Assembly (NCBI RefSeq): GCF_037095735.1
Contig: NZ_JBAWKD010000001.1
Location: 1-64,000, forward strand
DNA from: Frigidibacter sp037095735
GTDB lineage: Bacteria; Pseudomonadota; Alphaproteobacteria; Rhodobacterales; Rhodobacteraceae
Direction: 5' to 3'
DNA: 64,000 bases
Part shown: positions 39,142 to 48,752 of the stretch, piece by piece
Numbering within the stretch: the first letter of the stretch is position 1
Layout of the letters: each line of letters opens with the position of its first letter
Program-made: the position numbers and the translations under genes
Notes under the pieces: model-generated
Told to the model about the DNA's origin: nothing
Databases searched by the model: none
Seen by the model: only the letters and a program-made list of their open reading frames with translations

Positions 39142-40737
39142 ATGCTTTACCGTTCCAAGTGGCTGGCCACGGCCGTCGTGGCCTGGGCCGCCGTGCAGGG
39201 CCTGCCGGCCATGGCGGCCACGCCCTCGGACACGCTGATCCAGGCCTGGGCGATCGACGACATCATCTCGCTCGACCCGGCCGAGGTCTTCGAATTCTCG
39301 GGCGGCGAGATGCTGGGCAACAGCTACGAGCCGCTGATCGGCTATGACGTCAAGGACGTGTCCAAGGTCTATGGCAAGATCGCCGACAGCTGGACCGTGT
39401 CGGACGACGGCAAGACACTGACCTTCAAGATCAAGGACGGGCTGACCTTCGCCTCGGGCAACCCGATCACCGCGGAGGACGTCGTCTTCTCGCTGGTGCG
39501 CGCGGTCAAGCTGGACAAGTCGCCCGCCTTCATCATCACCCAGTTCGGCTTCACGCCGGAGAATGTCGAAGAGAAGATCAAGGCCACCGACGCCTCGACC
39601 GTGACCTTCGAGATGGACCAGGCCTATGCGCCCTCGCTGGTGCTCTACTGCCTGACCTCGAACGTCGCGATGGTCGTCGACAAGAAGCTGGTGATGGAAC
39701 ATGCCGAGGGTGACGACTACGGCTACAACTGGCTGAAGACGAACTACGCGGGTTCGGGTCCCTTCGTGATCCGCGAATGGCGCCCGAACGAGGCCGTCGT
39801 CTTCGAGCGCAACGAGAAGTACTATGGCGACGCGCCGGCGATGAAGCGGGTGATCTATCGCCACATCCCGGAACCGGCGACCGAGCGTCTGATGCTGGAA
39901 CAGGGCGACATCGACATCGCCCGCAAGCTCGGCCCGGAAGAGATCGCCGCGCTGAAGTCGAACCCCGACATCAAGATCGAGGAAGGGGTCAAGGGCTCGA
40001 TCTACTACCTCGGGCTGAACCAGAAGAACGAATACCTGTCGAACCCGAAGGTCGCCGAGGCGATGAAATACCTGGTCGACTACCAGGCGATCGCCGACAC
40101 GATCATGTCGGGCGTCGCGCAGGTCCACCAGACCTTCCTGCCCAAGGGCTTCCTGGGCGAGATCGACGATGCGCCCTACAAGCTCGACGTCGCCAAGGCC
40201 AAGGAGCTGCTGAAGGAAGCGGGCTATCCCGACGGCTTCTCGGTCACGATGGACACCCGCAACACCGCCGACATCACCGCGATCGCCGAGGCGATCCAGG
40301 GCACGATGGCGCAGGCCGGCATCAAGCTGGAACTGATCCCGGGCGACGGCAAGCAGACGCTGACCAAGTACCGCGGCCGTCAGCACGACATCTACATCGG
40401 CCAGTGGGGCCCGGACTATCAGGACCCGCACACCAACGCCTCGACCTTCGCCTACAACCCCAACAACGCCGATGACGCGACCTCGAAGCCGCTCGCCTGG
40501 CGCAACGCCTGGGACATCCCCGAGCTGACGAAGGAAACCGACGCGGCGATGATGGAGGGCGACGCCGACAAGCGCGCCAAGATGTACGAAGAGGAACAGC
40601 GCAAGGTGCTGGCCGAAAGCCCGTTCGTCGTGATGTTCCAGCAGGTCGAGGTCTCGGCCCAGCGCTCCAATGTCGACAACTTCGTGCTCGGTCCCAGCTT
40701 CTCGGACAACTCCTTCATCGGGGTGACGAAGGAGTGA
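39142..40737 (+). CDS. peptide ABC transporter substrate-binding protein (DppA/OppA-like)
   Basis: A 531-residue periplasmic solute-binding protein, family 5 (SBP_bac_5). Signal peptide LATAVVAWAAVQGLPAMA|A, then TLIQAWAIDDIISLDPAEVFEFSGGEMLGNSYEPLIGYD, and the family hallmark FKIKDGLTFASGNPITAEDVVFS near 105. It is expected to bind peptides or peptide-like solutes. AGAGGGG lies nine bases upstream of the ATG. First gene of a complete importer (39142-44309) followed by a dipeptidase, supporting peptide uptake. Confidence 0.93.
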   Translation: MLYRSKWLATAVVAWAAVQGLPAMAATPSDTLIQAWAIDDIISLDPAEVFEFSGGEMLGNSYEPLIGYDVKDVSKVYGKIADSWTVSDDGKTLTFKIKDGLTFASGNPITAEDVVFSLVRAVKLDKSPAFIITQFGFTPENVEEKIKATDASTVTFEMDQAYAPSLVLYCLTSNVAMVVDKKLVMEHAEGDDYGYNWLKTNYAGSGPFVIREWRPNEAVVFERNEKYYGDAPAMKRVIYRHIPEPATERLMLEQGDIDIARKLGPEEIAALKSNPDIKIEEGVKGSIYYLGLNQKNEYLSNPKVAEAMKYLVDYQAIADTIMSGVAQVHQTFLPKGFLGEIDDAPYKLDVAKAKELLKEAGYPDGFSVTMDTRNTADITAIAEAIQGTMAQAGIKLELIPGDGKQTLTKYRGRQHDIYIGQWGPDYQDPHTNASTFAYNPNNADDATSKPLAWRNAWDIPELTKETDAAMMEGDADKRAKMYEEEQRKVLAESPFVVMFQQVEVSAQRSNVDNFVLGPSFSDNSFIGVTKE

Positions 40738-40748
40738 GCGCCGCTGAC

Positions 40749-41810
40749 ATGACCCGGCAGGGGCGCTCGCGCGCCCCTGCTTCCCGTATCGGGGCGGTTC
40801 TCTGGGGCGTGGTGAAGATCCTCGCCACCGCCGCCGTGACCTTCCTTGGCCTTCTGATGGTCACCTTCGTGATCGGCCGTCTGGTGCCGGTGGACCCGGT
40901 GCTGGCCGTGGTCGGCGACCGCGCACCCGCCTCGACCTACCAGCGCGTCTATCTGGAGCTTGGCCTCGACAAGCCGCTCTACACCCAGTTCTGGATGTAT
41001 CTGACCGACATCTTCCGCGGCGACTTCGGCGAAAGCGTGCTGACCAAGCGCCCGGTGCTCGAGGACATCGCCCGGGTCTTCCCCGCCACGCTCGAGCTTG
41101 CGACCTCGGGCGTCATCATCGGCACCGTGCTGGGCATCCCGCTGGGCGTGCTGGCCGCGGTGCGCCAGGGCGGCATCTCCGACCAGATCGTGCGGGTGAT
41201 CGGCCTGATCGGCTACTCCGCACCGATCTTCTGGCTGGCGCTGCTGGGCCTGCTGGTCTTCTACGCCAACCTCGGCTGGGTGTCCGGCCCGGGCCGCGTC
41301 GATATTTCCTACGAGTACGATTTCACCGCGACGACCGGCATCCTGCTTCTGGACACCGCGATGCAGGGCCGCTGGGCCGCGTTCCAGAACGTCTTTTCGC
41401 ACCTGGTCCTGCCCGCCTCGCTTCTGGGCTATTTCTCGATGGCCTACATCAGCCGGATGACCCGCAGCTTCATGCTGACCGAAATGGCGCAGGAATACGT
41501 CATCGCCGCCCGGGTGAAGGGCGTGCCGGAATGGCGGATCATCTGGATCCACGCGCTGAAGAACGCGGCCGTGCCGCTGATCACCGTGATCGTGCTGAGC
41601 TACATGAACCTGCTCGAAGGTTCGGTCCTGACCGAGACGGTCTTCGCCTGGCCGGGGCTTGGCATGTACCTGACCAACTCGCTGCAGAACGCCGACATGA
41701 CCGCGGTGCTGGGCTGCACGCTGCTGATCGGCACCAGCTTCGTCGCCCTGAACCTGCTGTCGGACCTTCTTTACCGCCTGCTCGACCCCCGGGTCCGGAG
41801 ACGCGCATGA
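40749..41810 (+). CDS. peptide ABC transporter permease (DppB-like)
   Basis: A permease of about 353 residues with the DppB/OppB hallmarks: an N-terminal transmembrane helix (FLGLLMVTFVIGRLVPVDPVLAVVGD), a periplasmic stretch (YQRVYLELGLDKPLYTQFWMYLTDIFRGDFGES), and the C-terminal EAA-type loop (EYVIAARVKGVPEWRIIWIHALKNA). The start is ambiguous: ATG 40749, or GTG 40734 overlapping the preceding TGA as GTGA, which would add five residues. Its stop overlaps the next gene as ATGA. Confidence 0.92.
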   Translation: MTRQGRSRAPASRIGAVLWGVVKILATAAVTFLGLLMVTFVIGRLVPVDPVLAVVGDRAPASTYQRVYLELGLDKPLYTQFWMYLTDIFRGDFGESVLTKRPVLEDIARVFPATLELATSGVIIGTVLGIPLGVLAAVRQGGISDQIVRVIGLIGYSAPIFWLALLGLLVFYANLGWVSGPGRVDISYEYDFTATTGILLLDTAMQGRWAAFQNVFSHLVLPASLLGYFSMAYISRMTRSFMLTEMAQEYVIAARVKGVPEWRIIWIHALKNAAVPLITVIVLSYMNLLEGSVLTETVFAWPGLGMYLTNSLQNADMTAVLGCTLLIGTSFVALNLLSDLLYRLLDPRVRRRA

Positions 41811-42724
41811 CCGCTGCAAACCTTTCCCGGCGCGAATGGCTGCTGTCCGAGCAGCCCGCCTCGCGCCGGCAGGCCCGCCTGGGCCAGGCCTACCGCACCT
41901 GGCTTGCCTTCCGCACCAATCCGCTGGCGATGGTCGGCCTTGCCATCATCGTCGTGCTGATCCTGATGGCGGTCTTCGCCAATGTCATCGCCCCCTACGA
42001 TCCGATCGTCGGCGGCGACCTCAGGACCGAGCGGCTGCTGCCGCCCTCGATGGCGCATCTGATGGGCACCGACGATCAGGCGCGCGACATCTTCTCGCGG
42101 CTCGTGCACGGCTCACGCCTGACGCTGATGGTGGTGGCGCTGGTCGCGGTGATCGCGACGCCGATCGGCCTTCTGGTCGGCACCACCGCCGGCTATTTCG
42201 GCGGCTGGGTCGATACCGCGCTGATGCGCGTCACCGACGTGTTCCTGGCCTTCCCGCGCCTGATCCTGGCGCTGGCCTTCGTCGCGGCGCTCGGCCCCGG
42301 CATCGAAAACGCCATCATCGCCATCGCCATCACCTCCTGGCCCCCCTACGCCCGTCTCGCGCGGGCCGAGACGCTGACGATCCGCGACAGCGACTACATC
42401 GCCGCGATCCGGCTGCAGGGCGCCTCTAGCCCCCGGATCATCTGGGGCCATGTCGTGCCGCTTTGCACCTCGTCCGTGATCGTGCGGGTGACCTTCGACA
42501 TGGCGGGCATCATCCTGACCGCCGCCGGCCTCGGCTTCATCGGCCTTGGCGCGCAGCCGCCGCAGCCCGAATGGGGCGCGATGATCGCCGCGGGCCGGCG
42601 CTTCCTGATCGACCAGTGGTGGGTCGCGACCATGCCGGGCCTTGCGATCTTCGTGGTCTCGCTAGGCTTCAACTTCCTTGGTGACGGCCTGCGCGACGTC
42701 CTCGATCCGAAAGCGAGGAAGTGA
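41807..42724 (+). CDS. peptide ABC transporter permease (DppC-like)
   Basis: A 305-residue permease of the DppC/OppC type: N-terminal helix NPLAMVGLAIIVVLILMAVFANVIAPYDP, HLMGTDDQARDIFSRLVHGSRLTL near 85, and the EAA loop DSDYIAAIRLQGASSPRIIWGHVVP. The family end SLGFNFLGDGLRDVLDP is intact. Translationally coupled on both sides (ATGA with DppB-like, TGATG with DppD-like). Confidence 0.94.
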   Translation: MTAANLSRREWLLSEQPASRRQARLGQAYRTWLAFRTNPLAMVGLAIIVVLILMAVFANVIAPYDPIVGGDLRTERLLPPSMAHLMGTDDQARDIFSRLVHGSRLTLMVVALVAVIATPIGLLVGTTAGYFGGWVDTALMRVTDVFLAFPRLILALAFVAALGPGIENAIIAIAITSWPPYARLARAETLTIRDSDYIAAIRLQGASSPRIIWGHVVPLCTSSVIVRVTFDMAGIILTAAGLGFIGLGAQPPQPEWGAMIAAGRRFLIDQWWVATMPGLAIFVVSLGFNFLGDGLRDVLDPKARK

Positions 42725-43550
42725 TGACGCTTCTCACCGTAGACGACCTGCGCATCGCCTTCCCCTCGCGCCAGGGGCCTGTCGAGGTCGTGCGCGGCGT
42801 CAGCTTCACGCTGGGCCGCGAGCGGCTGGGCATCGTCGGCGAAAGCGGCTCGGGCAAGTCGCAGACCGGCCGCGCGATCCTCGGCCTGACCCCGCCGCCG
42901 GGCAAGGCCAGCGCGAAGACGCTCACCTTCGACGGCATCGACCTGAAGAAGGCGACGCCCCGCCAATGGCGCAGCCTGCGCGGCGGCCGGATGTCGATGG
43001 TGATGCAGGACCCGAAGTATTCGCTGAACCCGGTGATGACCATCGGCAAGCAGATCATGGAGGCGCTGAAGTTCCACGGCCGCCTGTCGGGGGCCGAGAA
43101 GAAGCGCCGCGCCATCGCCATGCTGGAAGCCGTGCAGATCCGCGACCCGGACCGCGTGTTCAACGCCTATCCGCATGAGTTGTCGGGCGGCATGGGCCAG
43201 CGCGCGATGATCGCGATGATGCTGGTGACCGAGCCCGACCTCCTGATCGCGGACGAGCCGACCTCGGCGCTCGACGTGACCGTGCAGGTCGAGGTGCTGC
43301 GCATCCTCGACCGGCTGGTGACCGAGCGCGGCATGGGCCTGATCTTCATCAGCCACGACCTGCGGCTGGTGTCGTCCTTCTGCGACCGGGTGCTGGTGAT
43401 GTATGCCGGGCGCGTCGTCGAGGAACTGAAGGCCTCGGAGCTTCACTTGGCAAAGCATCCCTACACGCAGGGCCTTCTGAACTGCCTGCCGCGGCTCGAC
43501 GACGACATCCGCCCCCTCCCCACCCTGCAACGCGAGGCGAGCTGGGCCGA

Positions 43551-43554
<4 letters not shown>
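42724..43554 (+). CDS. peptide ABC transporter ATPase (DppD-like)
   Basis: A 276-residue oligopeptide-type ATPase: Walker A GESGSGKSQ near 40, MVMQDPKYSLNPVMTIGKQI Q-loop region, LSGGMGQRAMIAMML signature, Walker B LLIADEPTSALDV and ISHDL switch. The C-terminal part contains the oligopeptide-transporter Cys-less extension (NCLPRLDDDIRPLPTL). It pairs with the DppF-like ATPase. The ATG shares a base with the preceding stop (TGATG). Confidence 0.93.
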
Positions 43555-44309
<755 letters not shown>

Positions 44310-44312
44310 CCC

Positions 44313-45368
44313 ATGACCCAAGTTCCTGTCTTCGACGGCCACAACGACTTCCTCCTGCGCCTGCTGCGCGATCCCGCCCGGCGCGACGAGATCTGGCTGA
44401 CCGGCGAGGGCAAGGGCCAGCTCGACCTGCCGCGGATGCGCGCGGGCGGCTTCGCCGGCGGCTTCTTCGCGGTCTACATCCCTTCGCCCAAGGATGCCGC
44501 GGGGCTCGATTACGACGCGCTGATGGACAACCCGCCCTATCAGGTGCCGCTGCCGGCGCCGGCCCCGCTCGACGCGGCGCTGCCGGTCGCCACCGCGATG
44601 ATCGGCCATCTGAAATGGATGGAGCGCACCGGGACGCTCTCGATCTGCACGACCACCGCCCAGATCCGTGCGGCGATGGCCGCGGGGAAGATCGCCGCAA
44701 TCCTGCACATGGAGGGCGCCGAGGCGATCTCGGAAGACCTCGACACGCTGCATGTCTGGCACGGGCTCGGCCTGCGCTCGCTCGGCCCCGTCTGGTCGCG
44801 CCCCACCGCCTTCGGCCACGGCGTGCCCTTCGCCTTCCCCTCCTCGCCCGACACCGGCCCGGGCCTGACCGAGGCCGGACGCAGGTTGGTCGCGGAATGC
44901 AACGCGCTGAAGATCATGCTCGACCTCAGCCACCTGAACGAGAAGGGCTTCGACGATGTCGCCCGCCTTTCGGACGCGCCGCTGGTCGCCACCCATTCGA
45001 ACGCCCATGCGGTGACGCCTTCGGCGCGCAACCTCACCGACCGCCAGCTGAAGATGATCGCCGAGTCCAAGGGGATGGTCGGCCTGAACTACGCCACCTC
45101 CTTCCTGCGCCCCGACGGCCGCAAGGACCCGGCCTTCGGCTTCGACGTGATGCTGCGCCACATGGATCACCTCCTGTCGATCCTGGGCGAGGATCACCTC
45201 GGCCTTGGCTCCGACTTCGACGGCGCGACGATCCCCGCGCCCCTGGGCGATGTCGCGGGCCTGCCGCGCCTGATCGAGGCCTTCCGCGCCCATGGCTACG
45301 GCGAGGCGCTGATCGAGAAGCTCGCGTGGAAAAACTGGCTCGCCCTCCTCGACCGGACCTGGGCCTGA
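44313..45368 (+). CDS. membrane dipeptidase (renal dipeptidase family)
   Basis: A 351-residue zinc dipeptidase of peptidase family M19. Ligand motifs are visible in order: FDGHNDFLLRLL (His/Asp) near 6, ILHMEGAEAI (bridging Glu) near 130, LDLSHLNEKGFDD (His) near 210, and VATHSNAHAV (His) near 230, with GSDFDGATIP near 305. No signal peptide, so it is cytosolic, unlike mammalian renal dipeptidase. Its position as the last transporter gene fits hydrolysis of imported dipeptides, possibly D-amino-acid-containing ones. Confidence 0.92.
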   Translation: MTQVPVFDGHNDFLLRLLRDPARRDEIWLTGEGKGQLDLPRMRAGGFAGGFFAVYIPSPKDAAGLDYDALMDNPPYQVPLPAPAPLDAALPVATAMIGHLKWMERTGTLSICTTTAQIRAAMAAGKIAAILHMEGAEAISEDLDTLHVWHGLGLRSLGPVWSRPTAFGHGVPFAFPSSPDTGPGLTEAGRRLVAECNALKIMLDLSHLNEKGFDDVARLSDAPLVATHSNAHAVTPSARNLTDRQLKMIAESKGMVGLNYATSFLRPDGRKDPAFGFDVMLRHMDHLLSILGEDHLGLGSDFDGATIPAPLGDVAGLPRLIEAFRAHGYGEALIEKLAWKNWLALLDRTWA

Positions 45369-45384
45369 GCCCCTTCCGCATTCG

Positions 45385-45430
45385 CACTGGCGAAAATATC
45401 CTCGGGGGTCCGGGGGCAGACAGCCCCCGG
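45385..45430 (+). terminator. 3'-end hairpin element after the dipeptidase gene
   Basis: Just after the dipeptidase TGA: TTCGCACTGG, AAATATCC, CGGGGGT, then CCGGGGGC (45410-45417) paired with GCCCCCGG (45423-45430) across AGACA. It shares its TTCGCA-TGG and AAATATCC blocks and its G/C stem with the element at 20509-20560. Probable transcript-end structure; no T tail. Confidence 0.6.
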
Positions 45431-45456
45431 CGCTCGTCACAGGGGACCGCCGCCCG

Positions 45457-46650
45457 ATGATCCTCGAGAACGCCCTCGCCCGCCGGCTCTTCCTTGACCG
45501 CCACGCGCTGGCCGAGGCGCCCGCGGGCCCCGCGACAGGCCCCGACCTGCTGTCCCTGATCGACCGCCTGGGCTTCGTCCAGCTCGACTCGATCAACACC
45601 GTCGCGCGGGCCCATCACCAGATCCTGTGGTCGCGCCGACCCGCCTATCGCCCGCCGGCGCTGAAGCGCCTGCACGAACGCGACCGCCACCTCTTCGAAC
45701 ACTGGACCCATGACGCGGCCCTGATCCCCACGGCTTTCCTCGACCACTGGCAGATGCGCTTCGCCCGCGATGCCGCCCGGATCCGCGAACGCTACCGGCA
45801 ATGGCAGGGCCCCGAATTCGAGGCCGAGATCGACACCGTCCTCGACCGGATCCGCGACAGCGGCCCGGTCGGCACCGGCGATCTTTCGACCCCGCGCGAA
45901 AGCCGTGGCCAGGGCTGGTGGGACTGGCAGCCCTCGAAGACCGCGCTCGAATTCCTCTGGCGCTCGGGCCGCCTTGCCGTCACCCGCCGCGACGGCTTCG
46001 CCAAGGTCTACGACCTTGCCGAACGGGTCTATCCGCAGGCCATCGCGCGCGGCGAGGCCGAGACCATCGACTGGGCCTGCAACGCCGCCCTCGACCGCCT
46101 CGGCTTCGCGACGAGCGGCGAGATCGCGGCCTTCTGGGCCAAGGTCACGCCCGCCGAGGCCAAGGACTGGTGCACCGCCGCCCTCGCCCGCGGCGCGATC
46201 GAGGAGGTGAAGATCGAAGGCGCCGACGGCAGCCCCCGCCGCCATTACGCGCGCCCGGGCCTGCGCGCCGCCGCCGAGGCCGCGCCCGAGCCTTCGGGCC
46301 GCGTGCGCATCCTGTCGCCCTTCGACCCCGCCCTGCGCGACCGGGCACGGGCCGAGCGGCTCTTCGGCTTCCACTACCGCATCGAGGTCTTCGTGCCCGA
46401 GCCGCAGCGGCGCTGGGGCTACTACGTCTTTCCGGTGCTGGAGCGCGACCGCCTGATCGGCCGCCTCGACGCGCGGGCGAAGCGGGCCGAGGGCGTGCTG
46501 CAGGTCCGCGCGGTCTGGCCAGAGCCCGGCGTGAAGATCGCCGGCGCCCGGCTTGCGCGGCTCGAGGCCGAACTCGACCGTCTCGCCCGCTTCGCCGGTG
46601 TCGAGGCGGTGGCCTTCGACCCCGGATGGCTTCGCCCCGACGCCGGGTAG
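45457..46650 (+). CDS. YcaQ/AlkZ-family DNA crosslink glycosylase (winged-helix DUF1006 protein)
   Basis: A 397-residue protein of the YcaQ-like winged-helix DNA glycosylase family, which unhooks interstrand crosslinks and bulky alkyl adducts. The catalytic Q-phi-D motif is present as QLD in RLGFVQLDSINTVARAHH near 32. GWWDWQPSKTALEFLWRSGRL is the central winged-helix region, and the C-terminal part LSPFDPALRDRARAERLFGFHYRIEVFVPEPQRRWGYYVFPVLERDRLIGRLD is well conserved in the family. It lies 88 bp after the dipeptidase gene, across a 3'-end hairpin, so it probably has its own expression. Confidence 0.88.
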   Translation: MILENALARRLFLDRHALAEAPAGPATGPDLLSLIDRLGFVQLDSINTVARAHHQILWSRRPAYRPPALKRLHERDRHLFEHWTHDAALIPTAFLDHWQMRFARDAARIRERYRQWQGPEFEAEIDTVLDRIRDSGPVGTGDLSTPRESRGQGWWDWQPSKTALEFLWRSGRLAVTRRDGFAKVYDLAERVYPQAIARGEAETIDWACNAALDRLGFATSGEIAAFWAKVTPAEAKDWCTAALARGAIEEVKIEGADGSPRRHYARPGLRAAAEAAPEPSGRVRILSPFDPALRDRARAERLFGFHYRIEVFVPEPQRRWGYYVFPVLERDRLIGRLDARAKRAEGVLQVRAVWPEPGVKIAGARLARLEAELDRLARFAGVEAVAFDPGWLRPDAG

Positions 46651-46674
46651 GAGCGCCATGGCGCAGGGGGGTCC

Positions 46675-46697
46675 GGGGGGAGGCGCGCCTCCCCCCA
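46675..46697. repeat. palindromic GC hairpin between convergent genes
   Basis: GGGGGGAGGCGCGCCTCCCCCC is an almost perfect 22-base palindrome lying after the ycaQ-like stop and immediately before the N. The same palindrome is the centre of the foldback described next. In the real genome it is probably a single hairpin serving both convergent genes as a transcript end. Confidence 0.55.
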
Positions 46698-46948
46698 NGT
46701 GGGCGCGGTGATGTACCTGTGCGACGCCCGTTTCGTCACCGGGCAGGTCATCGTCGTCGACGGGGGCATGTCGCGGAAGATGATCTACCTTTGAACGTCC
46801 GAAGGGAGTGCCGGGGGGAGGCGCGCCTCCCCCCGGCACTCCCTTCGGACGTTCAAAGGTAGATCATCTTCCGCGACATGCCCCCGTCGACGACGATGAC
46901 CTGCCCGGTGACGAAACGGGCGTCGCACAGGTACATCACCGCGCCCAC
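46698..46948. other. assembly artefact: N plus 250-bp perfect foldback
   Basis: From 46699 to 46948 the sequence is its own reverse complement, centred between 46823 and 46824, and the left arm starts exactly after the N at 46698. The left arm is an inverted copy of the last 96 bases of the SDR gene at 46853-47635 plus its 3' flank. A contig that folded back at the GGCGCGCC palindrome and was then scaffolded explains this. The real intergenic region is probably the short piece 46651-46697 joined to about 46831-46852. Confidence 0.85.
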
Positions 46949-47635
46949 GATATCCGCGGGCTCGCCGATGCGGCCGACCGGATGCTGGGCATGATCCTCG
47001 GCCGACCACTGCGCCGGCGCCGGGTGGCCCTTCTGCCAGCCCGAAGTGTCGATCCAGCCGGGCGCCACCGCATTCACCCGCACCTGCGGCCCAAGCCCGA
47101 TCGCCATCGCATGGGTCAGCGCCACCACCCCGCCCTTCGCCGCCGCATAGCCGTAGCTGTCCGGCTCGGACTGGAAGGCGCGGGTCGAGGCCATGTTGAC
47201 CACCGCCCCGTGCGCCGCGCGCAACGCCGGCAGACAGGCCCGCGTCACCAGGAAGGTGCCGACCAGATGCGAACCGATCCAGCCGTTGAAGCTTTCCAGG
47301 CTCATCTCCTCCAGCGCCGCCCCCTGCGCCTTGGCCAGCCCGCCGTTGTTCACGACGAGGTCCAGCCGGTCGAGCCCGGCCGCCTGAACGGCACGGGTCA
47401 CCTGCGCCTCGTCCGCAAGGTTGCAGGCCAGCGGGATCACCCCGGGCCATGCGCCGACCTCGTCCAGCGCGTCCTCGTCGATGTCGAGCGCCGCGACCTG
47501 CCAGCCCGCGTCCGACAGGTGCTTCACGATCGCGCGGCCGATGCCCTGCGCGCCGCCGGTGACCAGGGCCGCGCGGGTCAGGACCGCGGCCACCGCCGCC
47601 TCGGCCGTGGCGGTTTCGGGACTTGCGTCTTCCAT
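46853..47635 (-). CDS. short-chain dehydrogenase/reductase (SDR)
   Basis: A 260-residue classical SDR: TGGAQGIG nucleotide-binding motif near 26, an NNGG variant of NNAG near 95, catalytic Ser in MASTR, and Y-x-x-x-K as YGYAAAKGG near 165. The end GQVIVVDGGMSRKMIYL is the usual SDR tail. The N-terminal 20 residues are an Ala/Glu/Thr-rich extension. The substrate is unknown. The last part of this gene is duplicated in inverted orientation by the neighbouring assembly foldback, which does not alter the gene itself. Confidence 0.92.
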   Translation of the reverse strand: MEDASPETATAEAAVAAVLTRAALVTGGAQGIGRAIVKHLSDAGWQVAALDIDEDALDEVGAWPGVIPLACNLADEAQVTRAVQAAGLDRLDLVVNNGGLAKAQGAALEEMSLESFNGWIGSHLVGTFLVTRACLPALRAAHGAVVNMASTRAFQSEPDSYGYAAAKGGVVALTHAMAIGLGPQVRVNAVAPGWIDTSGWQKGHPAPAQWSAEDHAQHPVGRIGEPADIVGAVMYLCDARFVTGQVIVVDGGMSRKMIYL

Positions 47636-47849
47636 CGGGACCTTCCTTTTCGCGTCGCGGGGCCAACGCCATCCTGCGCCGATCGGTTGCCTTGGGCGAC
47701 CCCCATGTCAGATCCCGGGACAGCGTCCCTGCGACCTCCTGCCGCGCCCCCGGGCTCGGCACTGGAAAAAGCACCCGGCGCGGGTCTAGGCAGCAATACG
47801 GCCCTGCTGACGCCGGAATGATCGCCCCTCAGCCCTTCAGAGCTCCGTC

Positions 47850-48746
47850 ATGATCCTTCGCCCCCGCCCCGGCGTCCTCACCCTGTTTTTCGTCTTGCGC
47901 CATTCGGTGATCCGCAAGGTCTGGCCGATGGTGCTGGGCGTGGGCGTCATCTCGACCGTGATCGTGACCCTGCACCGCACCGCGCCGGACTGGGTGCCGG
48001 CGGTGAACCCGACGCCCTTCTCGCTGCTGGGGATCGCCCTGTCGATCTTCCTCGGCTTCCGCAACTCGGCCGCCTACGACCGCTGGTGGGAGGCCCGCAA
48101 GCTTCTGGGCGCGATGGTGATCGGGGTGCGCGAAATCGGCCGCGCCACCCATATCCTGCCCGACCCCGGACTGCGCGACTGGATGCTGCTGCATCTGGTC
48201 GCCTGGATCCGGCTGGTCGAGCACCAGCTGCGCGGCGCCGAGGGCCCGGTGGCACTGCCGGTGCCGATGCCCGCACGGCCCATCGCCACCCGCAACCCGG
48301 CCGAAGCGATGCTGCAGGAGATCGGCGAGCGGCTGGCGACCGAGGCCCGCGAGGGGCGTCTGGGCGAGATCGCCTGGGTGCGGCTCGACGAAAGCCTTGG
48401 CCTCTTGATGAACGCGCAGGCGGCCTGCGAGCGGATCAAGGCGACGCCGGTGCCCTTCGGCTATGCGCTGCTCCTGCACCGCACCGCGCATCCCTATTGC
48501 TTCCTGCTGCCCTTCGGCTTCGCAGACCTGATCGGCTGGCTGACGCCGATCCTGTCCCTGCTGGTGGCCTATGCCTTCTTCGGCCTCGACGCGCTGGCCG
48601 ACGAGGTCGAGCAGCCCTTCGGGCTCGAGCCGAACGACCTGCCGCTGGCCGCCATTGCCCGCAACATCGAGATCGAGCTGCAGGCCGCCCGCGGCATCAC
48701 CGACCTGCCAGAGCCGCTGCAACCCGTCGACGGGCTTCTGAACTGA
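47850..48746 (+). CDS. bestrophin-family membrane channel protein
   Basis: A 298-residue protein of the bestrophin/UPF0187 (YneE) family. Recognisable features are an N-terminal membrane segment (WPMVLGVGVISTVIVTLH), NPTPFSLLGIALSIFLGFRNSAAYDRWWEARKLLG near 60, and PFGYALLLHRTAHPYCFLLPFGFADLIGWLTP plus DALADEVEQPFG near the C terminus. Bacterial members form pentameric ion channels. The adjacent C-terminal region NDLPLAAIARNIEIEL is the typical end. It faces away from the SDR gene, with 214 bp of unassigned sequence between. Confidence 0.92.
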   Translation: MILRPRPGVLTLFFVLRHSVIRKVWPMVLGVGVISTVIVTLHRTAPDWVPAVNPTPFSLLGIALSIFLGFRNSAAYDRWWEARKLLGAMVIGVREIGRATHILPDPGLRDWMLLHLVAWIRLVEHQLRGAEGPVALPVPMPARPIATRNPAEAMLQEIGERLATEAREGRLGEIAWVRLDESLGLLMNAQAACERIKATPVPFGYALLLHRTAHPYCFLLPFGFADLIGWLTPILSLLVAYAFFGLDALADEVEQPFGLEPNDLPLAAIARNIEIELQAARGITDLPEPLQPVDGLLN

Positions 48747-48752
48747 CCCCGC

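Noticed and set aside
46699..46823. A second, inverted partial copy of the SDR gene (gene duplication)
   Set aside because: It begins exactly at the N and is a perfect mirror of the adjacent gene end, which fits a contig foldback and not a biological duplication.
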